Shown: positions 1 to 7,310 of the stretch, in pieces | Layout of the letters: each line of letters starts with the position of its first letter | How positions within the stretch are numbered: position 1 is the stretch's first letter | Assembly (NCBI GenBank): GCA_031292015.1 | Contig: JARLHY010000120.1 | Coordinates: 1 to 7,310, forward strand | DNA length: 7,310 bases | DNA from: Negativicutes bacterium | GTDB taxonomy: Bacteria > Bacillota_C > Negativicutes > Sporomusales_B > JARLHX01 | Direction: 5' to 3' | Translations under genes and position numbers: made by a program | The notes under the pieces: generated by a model | Told to the model about the DNA's origin: nothing | The model's input: the letters and a program-made list of their open reading frames with translations, nothing else | The model's database searches: none

Positions 1-88
1 CAGAGCATCTATACCTATAGGCCTGAAGCGCAAGACAGGTTTATCGGCAAGGAATGCTTTTTTTATGATGTAAGGGAGGCTAAGCGCC
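1..88. other. Unassigned left edge, possible tail of an upstream gene
   Basis: Nothing here can be assigned to a family. Three plus-strand readings are possible. Frame 2 is open from the edge to a TAA at 71-73, just before the next gene's ribosome binding site, as the end of an upstream operon gene would be. Frame 1 is open to 259-261 and reads protein-like in its first 25 codons, but would overlap the next gene by about 170 bases. Frame 3 stops at 18-20. A T7 run at 58-64 has no convincing hairpin before it, and TATGAT at 64-69 has no good -35 partner. Confidence 0.25.
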
Positions 89-589
89 ATGGGCGACGAG
101 AGGCTGCCGGAATACCCAGTGTGGCAGTATTTGCATCAGGCCCACGCCAATCCGGTCCAGGAAGTGCTCCGCCAGCTTGTTCAGACAAAGGGGGAGGAAC
201 TGGCCGCCATTCGCAATACTCCGTTTCGAAAAAGCATCGAGGCGGAAAAAGTGCTGGCTGATGGTATGGCCAAATACGGCTTCTGGCATTCAGTGACCAA
301 CCGGAAATATCGGCCGCTGTTTAAAAAAGGCCTGAATTTCGAAATCGATTTTTATCATCCCGGACTGGAAATTGCGGTAGAAGTGGAGAAAGGCGAGATC
401 AGCAACATCTGGAAAAACATCTGTAAATTTGCCGAATCGCCGGTTGTCCGCCATGGTGTGTTGCTTGTCCCGCTGGTGCGGCAGGGCCAGCAGACAAGCA
501 GTGAATTCTATCAGAATACCATCAAGCGGCTGGTTCACATTGAAAGGATATTTTCCTTCATCGACAGCCTGCTCATCATTGGTTATTAG
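89..589 (+). CDS. Stand-alone BglII/BstYI-like restriction endonuclease-fold protein
   Basis: A 166-residue protein with no signal peptide or membrane segment, so probably cytoplasmic. The ATG at 89 is chosen because AGGGAGG (73-79) lies 9 nt upstream. The useful signal is in the second half. Asp87 (in EIDFY) is followed by the strand IAVEVEKG, giving Glu98-x-Glu100 and Lys101, then an Asn/Lys-rich helix and the strand HGVLLVPL (about 122-129). This D-x(n)-E-x-E/Q layout, followed by a helix and a 'GVLLVP' strand, resembles the PD-(D/E)XK core of the BglII/BstYI type II enzymes, where the usual E-x-K lysine is replaced. The N-terminal 60 residues look helical. No DNA methyltransferase is visible beside it. 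The family call rests on motif memory, not a search; a non-specific or inactive nuclease-fold protein is equally possible. It is followed by a hairpin, so it is probably transcribed separately from the argS block. Confidence 0.6.
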   Translation: MGDERLPEYPVWQYLHQAHANPVQEVLRQLVQTKGEELAAIRNTPFRKSIEAEKVLADGMAKYGFWHSVTNRKYRPLFKKGLNFEIDFYHPGLEIAVEVEKGEISNIWKNICKFAESPVVRHGVLLVPLVRQGQQTSSEFYQNTIKRLVHIERIFSFIDSLLIIGY

Positions 590-592
590 AAA

Positions 593-626
593 AACGCCGC
601 TTTGACACAAAAGGATAAGCGGCGTT
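593..626. terminator. Hairpin terminator, better formed on the minus strand
   Basis: A perfect 10-bp inverted repeat, AACGCCGCTT (593-602) and AAGCGGCGTT (617-626), encloses a 14-nt loop and starts 3 nt after the nuclease stop codon. On the plus strand it is followed only by TTCGCTATT, a weak U-tract. On the minus strand the same stem is followed by TTTTT. It can plausibly end nuclease-gene transcripts, but it looks stronger as a block to transcription arriving from the right. Confidence 0.6.
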
Positions 627-631
627 CGCTA

Positions 632-661
632 TTGGCAATGCCGCTCATGTTAGGCTATAAT
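632..661 (+). promoter_or_regulatory. Sigma-A-type promoter for ywiB-argS
   Basis: TTGGCA (632-637) matches the -35 consensus in five of six bases. TATAAT (656-661) is a perfect -10 box, and the spacer is 18 bp. Transcription should begin near 668, leaving a leader of about 20 nt before the ywiB ATG, enough for the ribosome binding site only. No room is left for a riboswitch or attenuator. Confidence 0.8.
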
Positions 662-687
662 ATATTCATGTTGACAGGGGAGAATAT

Positions 688-1110
688 ATGCGAAAAGTCG
701 TTGTCACCGTAGTCGGCACCCAGACCGACGCCAGCGGCGGGGCAGACCGGATCGAGCTGGTGGCCGCAGGTACCTGCCAGGAAAAGAACGGAGTACAGTA
801 CATCACCTACCGCGAAAGCGAGCTTTCCGGCATGGAAGGTACCACTACGCTGCTCAAGGTGTTTGCCGATCATTTTGCCGTCGTCCGGATGGGAGCCGTG
901 GAGCATAAACAGGAGTTTTATCTGGGGGAAAAAAGTCACAGTACATATATTACACCCTTTGGCGCCATGAAAATGTGCGCATTTACCAGGCGTATGGAAT
1001 TGGCCGTGACATGCGGTACGGGTTGTTTATCCGCCGAGTACGAACTGGAGATAAACGGCCGGTGGCAGAGTTCCAATACGTTGTCGGTCACGATTCGGGA
1101 GGAAGAATAG
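688..1110 (+). CDS. ywiB: DUF1934 (YwiB-like) beta-barrel protein
   Basis: A 140-residue soluble protein whose conserved pattern matches the DUF1934/YwiB family. It has an N-terminal strand (residues 2-10), the block YITYRESELSGMEGTTTLLK (38-57), and a YxTPxG motif (YITPFG, 87-92). A C-terminal YELEING (118-124) follows, and then closing strands. Family members fold as a small beta-barrel resembling calycins; their function is unknown. The ATG at 688 is supported by GGGGAG (677-682), 5 nt upstream, and by the promoter just before it. As in Bacillus subtilis the gene sits immediately before argS, with 2 nt between them, and argS uses a ribosome binding site inside the end of this gene. Cysteines at 30, 97, 109 and 113 are worth noting; I cannot say whether they are conserved. 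The family call is firm, the role unknown. Confidence 0.88.
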   Translation: MRKVVVTVVGTQTDASGGADRIELVAAGTCQEKNGVQYITYRESELSGMEGTTTLLKVFADHFAVVRMGAVEHKQEFYLGEKSHSTYITPFGAMKMCAFTRRMELAVTCGTGCLSAEYELEINGRWQSSNTLSVTIREEE

Positions 1111-1112
1111 CA

Positions 1113-2813
1113 ATGGAAGTGAAGGAATTACTCGCCGCAGCGATCACCGCCGCGGCTCAGCAGGCGATTGCAGCCGGCGAACTGCCGGCGGCAAAGTTGC
1201 CGGAGGTCATGCTCGAAGTGCCGCCGCAAAAGGAATTCGGTGATTTCGCCACCAATTTCGCCATGCAGCTGGCCCGTTCGGCCAAAACCAACCCGCGGCT
1301 GATCGCCGAAGCGCTCACCAAGAGACTGAACGCCGCCGCCGCGATGGACAAGCACCGCCCGGAGGCTCTCAGCTGGCTCAAGGAAGCCAAGCTGGCCGGT
1401 CCGGGTTTCATTAATTTTTATCTTCGGCCGCAGTGGCTTTATGATCTGCTGGCTGAAGCCCTGAAGGCCGGCGCGGATTTTGGCCGGGCCGAGCCGGGAA
1501 GCGGCGAACGGATTCAGGTGGAATTTGTCAGCGCAAATCCCACCGGCCCCCTTCATGTCGGCCATGGCCGGGGAGCGGCCGTGGGCAGCGCTCTGGCCAA
1601 CCTTCTCAAGGCGGCCGGATATGATGTCCAGACCGAATTTTATATCAACGACGCCGGCAACCAGATCGACAATCTGGCGGCTTCGGTGGACGCCCGCTAC
1701 CGGCAGCTGCTGGGATATCAGGTTGATTTCCCCGAGGACGGCTACCACGGGCAGGATATTGTGGACACCGCCCAGCGGATTATCGACGGCTGCGGGACCC
1801 GTTATCTTCTGATGCCGCCGGGGGAACGCCTGGCGGTGTTCAAGGAGCTGGCTCTGTCCGAGAAGCTGGCTGCGCTGCAGGAAGACCTTGAAGCCTTCGG
1901 TGTGACCTTCGACAACTGGTTTTCCGAACGGTCCCTGTATGCCGCCGGGGCGATCGACGCCACCTGCACCCAGCTCCGGAGCGGCGGGTACATCTACGAA
2001 AAGGAAGGCGCTCTGTGGCTGAAATCCACTGACTACGGTGACGACAAGGACCGGGTGGTCATCCGGGACAACGGTGTTCCAACCTACCTGGCGGCTGATA
2101 TAGCTTATCACCGCGATAAATTTCAGCGCGGATTTTCGCGGGTAATCAATATTTGGGGTGCCGACCACCATGGCTACATCTGCCGGGTGAAGGCGGCGAT
2201 CGCGGCCCTGGGCTATGACCCCGAAAGCCTGGAAGTACTGATCCTGCAAATGGTTAACCTCTTCCAGCAGGGCCAGTTGGTGAAAATGTCGAAACGCACC
2301 GGGCAGGGGGTCACTCTGACCGAATTGATCGAAGAAGTCGGCTGCGATGCCGCCCGCTTTTTCTTCATCATGCGGTCCATCGACAGCCAGTTGGACTTTG
2401 ATCTTGATCTGGCCAAATCTCGCACCAACGAGAACCCGGTTTACTATATTCAGTACGCTCACGCCCGGATTTGCAGCATTTTCCGGCAGGCGACCGAGGC
2501 CGGGATTGCCCTGCCGGCCGCAGACAACGCGCCCCTGGATCTTCTGGTCAGCCCTTGCGAAACCGATCTTATTAAAAAAATCGGCGAATATCCGGCTGAA
2601 ATCGCCATGGCGGCCCGGGAACGGGCGCCACACCATCTTGCCCGTTACGCCCATGAACTGGCCGGCTTGTTCCACACCTTTTACAATCAGTGCCGCGTAA
2701 TCGGCGTCGAACCGGACTTGCAGGCCGCCCGGCTGGCCTTGGTCAGCGCCGTTCAGAATACCGTCCGCTCGGCTTTGGCGATTTTAGGAGTGGCGGCTCC
2801 GGAGAAAATGTAG
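1113..2813 (+). CDS. argS: Arginyl-tRNA synthetase
   Basis: A 566-residue class I synthetase that charges tRNA-Arg with arginine using ATP, in the cytoplasm. Domains in order: an N-terminal additional domain (about 1-120, with the conserved FGDFATNFAM at 42-51); the Rossmann catalytic core opening with EFVSANPTGPLHVGHGRG, whose HIGH motif reads HVGH (148-151); the GADHHGY segment (349-355); a KMSKS-type loop reading KMSKR (391-395); and the helical DALR anticodon-binding domain (from about 440, starting NPVYYIQYAHAR). Length is normal for the family and the frame is intact. The frame stays open upstream to 975, but that stretch is the ywiB gene in another frame. The ATG at 1113 is chosen because GGGAGGA (1097-1103) lies 9 nt before it and the protein then begins like known ArgRS. 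It is co-transcribed with, and probably translationally coupled to, ywiB. Confidence 0.97.
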   Translation: MEVKELLAAAITAAAQQAIAAGELPAAKLPEVMLEVPPQKEFGDFATNFAMQLARSAKTNPRLIAEALTKRLNAAAAMDKHRPEALSWLKEAKLAGPGFINFYLRPQWLYDLLAEALKAGADFGRAEPGSGERIQVEFVSANPTGPLHVGHGRGAAVGSALANLLKAAGYDVQTEFYINDAGNQIDNLAASVDARYRQLLGYQVDFPEDGYHGQDIVDTAQRIIDGCGTRYLLMPPGERLAVFKELALSEKLAALQEDLEAFGVTFDNWFSERSLYAAGAIDATCTQLRSGGYIYEKEGALWLKSTDYGDDKDRVVIRDNGVPTYLAADIAYHRDKFQRGFSRVINIWGADHHGYICRVKAAIAALGYDPESLEVLILQMVNLFQQGQLVKMSKRTGQGVTLTELIEEVGCDAARFFFIMRSIDSQLDFDLDLAKSRTNENPVYYIQYAHARICSIFRQATEAGIALPAADNAPLDLLVSPCETDLIKKIGEYPAEIAMAARERAPHHLARYAHELAGLFHTFYNQCRVIGVEPDLQAARLALVSAVQNTVRSALAILGVAAPEKM

Positions 2814-2934
2814 AAAAAACCTCGCAGTGTAAAGATAGTTTATCAACCAACGCCCGTCGGAAAAAGAGGATTTTATTCCCCCGTGGTGAATATTACCTTG
2901 TAATTTTGAACGATTTGGGCGGAGGGAACTAAAT
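2814..2934 (+). other. argS-rpoE intergenic region
   Basis: These 121 bases are richer in A and T than the flanking genes. They hold the rpoE ribosome binding site (2921-2926). I find no terminator-like hairpin with a T-run and no sigma-A promoter with both boxes at proper spacing. AAAACCTC (2815-2822) and GAGGATTTT (2866-2874) are near-complementary but lie over 40 nt apart, so a stable hairpin is unlikely. Confidence 0.4.
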
Positions 2935-4976
<2,042 letters not shown>

Positions 4977-5233
4977 TGCAATCGATCTGATTGGCTCTTG
5001 AGTGAAGGCTGTTTAGAGCTCCGGCGTGCTTCCCGGGTCTACGGTCCGCAGTGCTTTCAGTCCTAAGGTTAGTATCTCCGGGATCTTCCGCGGGGCGCAC
5101 CAGGACTGTAGCAGGACGGTAGACGCCGGGATGGCTGGCGGGCTTTTAGACAGCCTTCATCTGTAGGCGTTACTTTTCTGCTGGTTTGAGCATAGTAATT
5201 AAGGGAGAATTGTCAGCAAAGGCGGGGATGTCC
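4977..5233 (+). other. pyrG-sppA intergenic region
   Basis: This is the longest non-coding stretch in the window. It contains a 5-bp hairpin CAATC/GATTG (4979-4983, 4989-4993) without a U-tract just after pyrG, then the large inverted repeat at 5003-5159. About 75 bases of more AT-rich sequence lead into sppA, including AAGGGAG (5201-5207) and the preferred SD-like AAGGCGG (5219-5225). No intrinsic terminator with a T-run follows pyrG. No promoter with two good boxes was found; CATAGT (5191-5196) resembles a -10 box but has no -35 partner. Confidence 0.5.
5003..5159 (+). ncRNA. Candidate structured RNA: rod-like inverted repeat
   Basis: If transcribed, this stretch folds into one long, nearly continuous hairpin. 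Paired segments from outside in: 5003-5012 with 5150-5159 (TGAAGGCTGT/ACAGCCTTCA, 10 bp); 5013-5017 with 5145-5149, with wobbles; 5021-5025 with 5134-5138 (CCGGC/GCTGG); 5031-5036 with 5126-5131 (TCCCGG/CCGGGA); 5037-5042 with 5119-5124 (GTCTAC/GTAGAC); a G-G mismatch at 5043/5118; 5044-5047 with 5114-5117 (GTCC/GGAC); 5052-5055 with 5110-5113 (TGCT/AGCA); 5058-5064 with 5102-5108 (CAGTCCT/AGGACTG). A short apical hairpin lies within 5067-5101. No open reading frame, U-tract or clear promoter belongs to it. The strand is assumed from the neighbours. It could be a small RNA, a long leader element of sppA, a processing site, or a palindromic repeat element. Confidence 0.45.
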
Positions 5234-6166
5234 ATGTTCAAAAAGTCTGTAATTTTGGTTATTGCGGCGGTTATTGTCGTTTCGTTGGCGGCGGCCGCGT
5301 TTTGGGGTCCGGCGGCGAAACGGCAGGCGTCGGTCAGGGAGCAGAACAAGATAGCGATTATTTATATCGACGGAGTGATTATCGGCGGCCGGGGCCAGGC
5401 CAGTCTGCTGGGCGATTCGGGCGGCACCGACGCCGTTATCCGGCAGCTGCATGACGCCCGGGACGACGCCGGCGTCAGGGCCGTAATTTTAAGGATCAAC
5501 AGCCCGGGCGGCAGCGCGCCGGCCTCCCAGGAGGTTGCCGACGAGGTGAAGAAGCTGAGAGCCACCGGTAAGCCTGTGGTTACCTCAATGGCCGATATGG
5601 CGGCTTCCGGCGGTTATTGGATCGCGGCGGTCACCGATAAAATTTATGCCAATCCGGCCACGATAACCGGCAGTATCGGCGTATATATACCCTACGCCAA
5701 CTGGGAAGAACTGTACAACAAAATCGGCATTCACCAGGAAAAGATAAAAAGCGGGCCCCACAAGGATATCCTGTCGCCGGAACGGCAGATGACGAAGGAT
5801 GAACGGGCCATTATTCAAACCATGGTCGACGATCTGTACAACCAGTTCGTCACCGTGGTGGCTGAAGGGCGTCACATGGATCCGGACAAGGTCCGGCAGC
5901 TGGCCGACGGCCGCGTATATACCGGCAGTCAGGCCAAAGAAGTGGGACTGGTCGACGAGATGGGGACGATGTACGATGCCATCGACGGCACAGCCAAGCT
6001 CGCCGGCATCCAGGGAAAGCCGCAGATCAAGGAGTATGGCAAGCAAACTCCCTGGCAGCTGATTTTCGGTTCCAACAGCCAGTTCAGTCTGGAGAATATT
6101 TTGACCAAGCAGTTGAAAAACGAGCTGCCGATCACGGCTCCGCTGGCGTTGCCGGAAAGATGGTAG
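5234..6166 (+). CDS. sppA: Signal peptide peptidase SppA, 36K type
   Basis: A 310-residue membrane-anchored serine protease that cleaves leftover signal peptides after secretion. Residues 5-24 form a single N-terminal transmembrane helix, with the catalytic domain outside. Motifs of the S49 family: INSPGGS (89-94), KPVVTSMADMAASGGYWIA with the nucleophile Ser125, ATITGSIGV (142-150), and IKSGPHKDILSP with Lys177 as the likely general base. The 52-residue Ser-Lys spacing equals that recalled for Bacillus subtilis SppA (Ser147/Lys199). The start is ambiguous. TTG at 5186 or 5210 and ATG at 5228 are in the same frame. I prefer ATG 5234 because AAGGCGG (5219-5225) sits 8 nt upstream and the protein then begins MFKK plus the membrane helix; ATG 5228 is too close to that site. 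The Yip1 gene follows after 10 nt, so the two are almost surely one transcript. Confidence 0.93.
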   Translation: MFKKSVILVIAAVIVVSLAAAAFWGPAAKRQASVREQNKIAIIYIDGVIIGGRGQASLLGDSGGTDAVIRQLHDARDDAGVRAVILRINSPGGSAPASQEVADEVKKLRATGKPVVTSMADMAASGGYWIAAVTDKIYANPATITGSIGVYIPYANWEELYNKIGIHQEKIKSGPHKDILSPERQMTKDERAIIQTMVDDLYNQFVTVVAEGRHMDPDKVRQLADGRVYTGSQAKEVGLVDEMGTMYDAIDGTAKLAGIQGKPQIKEYGKQTPWQLIFGSNSQFSLENILTKQLKNELPITAPLALPERW

Positions 6167-6176
6167 GTGAAAACTG

Positions 6177-6755
6177 ATGGGTAGCTTTATGGAAACTTTG
6201 TATGATGTCCTGTTTCGCCCTGCGGCCGCGATGCGCCAGATTGCCGGGCAGAAACTGGTAGGTCAGGCTATGGCGGCCTTTTTCCTCAGTGTGCTGATTC
6301 CGGCCGGAGCGGCCTATTTTGCTTTCCGCAGCGGCACCATGGCGAGCTTCATGACCGTTTTCCTTGTCGGACAGACCTTGGGCAGCCTGTTTGTCTGGTT
6401 CTTCGGGTCAGCCGTCCTGAGCCTGATCGCCGAGTTTTTTGGCGGACGGGGCACGGCTCTCGGCCTGTTCGCAGCCTTGGGCTTCACCCATGTTCCCCGG
6501 ATTTTCGCGGTCCCCTTCCTGGTGCTGGCTATGTTGCTGCCGGCTCCGGGCGCGGCGATTGTGGCGGCGGCCACCTCGCTTGCTGTCGTTTTTTGGACCT
6601 TGGTGCTGGACGTTTTGGCTGTCAAAGAAACTTACGAAATCACCAGCGCCAAGGCCGTCCTGGTGCTGATGGCGCCGCTATTCTGCGTCGGCGCGGCCGT
6701 CCTTATTTTACTGGTCTTTGTCGGAACAGCTTTTTTGCCGGGATGGATCCGGTAA
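6177..6755 (+). CDS. Yip1-family five-helix membrane protein
   Basis: A 192-residue, very hydrophobic protein. The N-terminus ETLYDVLFRPAAAMRQIA (6-23) is the amphipathic opening typical of bacterial Yip1-family proteins (regions such as 'P..F.RI..P..AM..I'). It is followed by about five membrane helices, near residues 28-49, 57-88, 105-121, 124-148 and 158-187. Bacterial members have no settled function; a role in membrane or envelope organisation is only inferred. The ATG at 6177 is preferred over the one at 6189 because AGGTGA (6165-6170), which overlaps the sppA stop codon, gives 6 nt spacing. The gene lies 10 nt after sppA and overlaps the next gene by one base, so all three appear to be one translationally coupled unit at the membrane. 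Confidence 0.75.
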   Translation: MGSFMETLYDVLFRPAAAMRQIAGQKLVGQAMAAFFLSVLIPAGAAYFAFRSGTMASFMTVFLVGQTLGSLFVWFFGSAVLSLIAEFFGGRGTALGLFAALGFTHVPRIFAVPFLVLAMLLPAPGAAIVAAATSLAVVFWTLVLDVLAVKETYEITSAKAVLVLMAPLFCVGAAVLILLVFVGTAFLPGWIR

Positions 6756-7310
6756 TGTGGCGGCGGCTGGTCGGGCTAGCGATTATTATTATGCTGTTTT
6801 CTGCCGGTTGCGCCAGGGACAGGTCGCCGGTCGCCGGACTCACCCCCCTGCCTTCGTCGGCGGGGGCTGCCTGGGGCCTGCCTGACAGCCTGGTTGTGAG
6901 CGGCGACGGCAACACCTGCCGGCCGGTTCAGGGCGCCTCGCTGGGAGCGGACGCCGCGTTGGAACTGGCTGCCGGCGGCAAAGGCGGTCTGGAGTATTTT
7001 CGGGAAATCAGCGCCAGTCTGCCAAGCCGGTTTGCTATTCGGCTGCATTTTTTGTCGACGCAGGGGACAGGCCGGGTCAGGCTGACCGCCCTTGGCGCTG
7101 ACAACCACGCGATTGCGACCTTGGGCTGGGTGAGCACCGGCCCGTTGCCGGCGGAAGGCGGATCAGCCAAATGGCTTGATCTGCGCTCGGCCTATAACTT
7201 TGACGGTACCTGGCTGGCTATGTCCGGCGAGCCTGCCGAAATGTTCGCCAGACAGCTGCCGGGGAGCAGTTTGGCCGGAGTCGCGAAATACCGGCTGAGT
7301 GTGGATGTGG
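6755..7310 (+). CDS. Predicted lipoprotein, 3' end outside the window
   Basis: An open frame starts at ATG 6755, in the sequence TAATG that also forms the Yip1 stop codon, and remains open for 185 codons to the right edge. The N-terminus MWRRLVGLAIIIMLFSAGC is a classic lipoprotein signal: two arginines, a hydrophobic stretch and a lipobox FSAGC with the lipidated cysteine at residue 19. The mature part (RDRSPVAGLTPLPSS, then a segment rich in alternating hydrophobic and polar residues, for example RFAIRLHFLSTQGTGRVRLTALG and AKWLDLR) looks beta-rich, perhaps a beta-sandwich of carbohydrate-binding type. I do not recognise a family. GGGATGG (6740-6746) is a weak ribosome binding site, so coupling to Yip1 translation is likely. 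Codon use is GC-rich like its neighbours. The opposite strand is also open in places, but lacks such a signal. Confidence 0.75.
   Translation, partial: MWRRLVGLAIIIMLFSAGCARDRSPVAGLTPLPSSAGAAWGLPDSLVVSGDGNTCRPVQGASLGADAALELAAGGKGGLEYFREISASLPSRFAIRLHFLSTQGTGRVRLTALGADNHAIATLGWVSTGPLPAEGGSAKWLDLRSAYNFDGTWLAMSGEPAEMFARQLPGSSLAGVAKYRLSVDV

Noticed and set aside
1..90. Divergent minus-strand gene starting at the CAT of 88-90
   Set aside because: The frame is open to the left edge but there is no ribosome binding site; the ATG exists only because CCATGG is palindromic.
975..1112. Upstream extension of argS to ATG 975
   Set aside because: It lies inside ywiB in another frame, lacks a ribosome binding site and adds residues unlike known ArgRS N-termini.
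1128..2675. A 515-codon open frame on the minus strand opposite argS
   Set aside because: It is the antisense shadow of a complete, motif-rich argS with GC-biased third positions; its translation has no family features.
2690..2932. An 80-codon plus-strand frame spanning the argS end and the gap
   Set aside because: It starts inside argS in another frame, is arginine/glycine-rich as out-of-frame GC-rich DNA tends to be, and has no good start signal.
4991..5019. Promoter for the structured RNA (TTGGCT plus TAGAGC)
   Set aside because: The -35-like box matches only four of six bases and the -10 match is poor.
5003..5159. 6S RNA, SRP RNA, T-box or known riboswitch as identity of the hairpin
   Set aside because: No large central bubble for 6S, no SRP GGAAGG-type loop, no T-box sequence, and no riboswitch core I recognise.

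Overview
The window is a gene-dense, all-plus-strand stretch of a low-branching Gram-positive (Firmicutes) chromosome. The evidence is the run of a DUF1934/YwiB protein, arginyl-tRNA synthetase, RNA polymerase delta subunit and CTP synthase. This is the order known from Bacillus subtilis (ywiB-argS-rpoE-pyrG), and the delta subunit is a Firmicutes protein. Strong AGGAGG-type ribosome binding sites agree. The GC-rich third codon positions, the short delta protein and the downstream sppA-Yip1 pair make a Negativicutes-type (Sporomusa/Pelosinus-like) host my best guess, but that is inference. No mobile element, tRNA, rRNA or CRISPR array is visible.

Left part (1-687): an unresolved edge, then a small stand-alone protein with a BglII/BstYI-like nuclease signature (89-589). 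It ends at a GC-rich hairpin whose U-tract is better on the minus strand, followed at once by a near-consensus sigma-A promoter (TTGGCA, 18 bp, TATAAT).

Middle (688-4976): the housekeeping block. The promoter drives ywiB (688-1110), and argS follows after 2 nt with its ribosome binding site inside the end of ywiB. rpoE (2935-3297) follows a 121-nt gap and pyrG (3366-4976) a 68-nt gap. Together these cover tRNA charging, RNA polymerase recycling and CTP supply. The delta protein lacks the long acidic tail of the Bacillus version, and the pyrG leader is too short for the classical Bacillus attenuator.

Right part (4977-7310): a 257-nt intergenic region holds a striking, almost continuously paired inverted repeat of about 157 nt (5003-5159), which matches no RNA family I recognise and is the best candidate for something undescribed. 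It is followed by a tightly packed membrane-envelope unit. This comprises the signal peptide peptidase sppA, a five-helix Yip1-family membrane protein 10 nt later, and a predicted lipoprotein that overlaps the Yip1 gene by one base (TAATG) and runs off the right edge.
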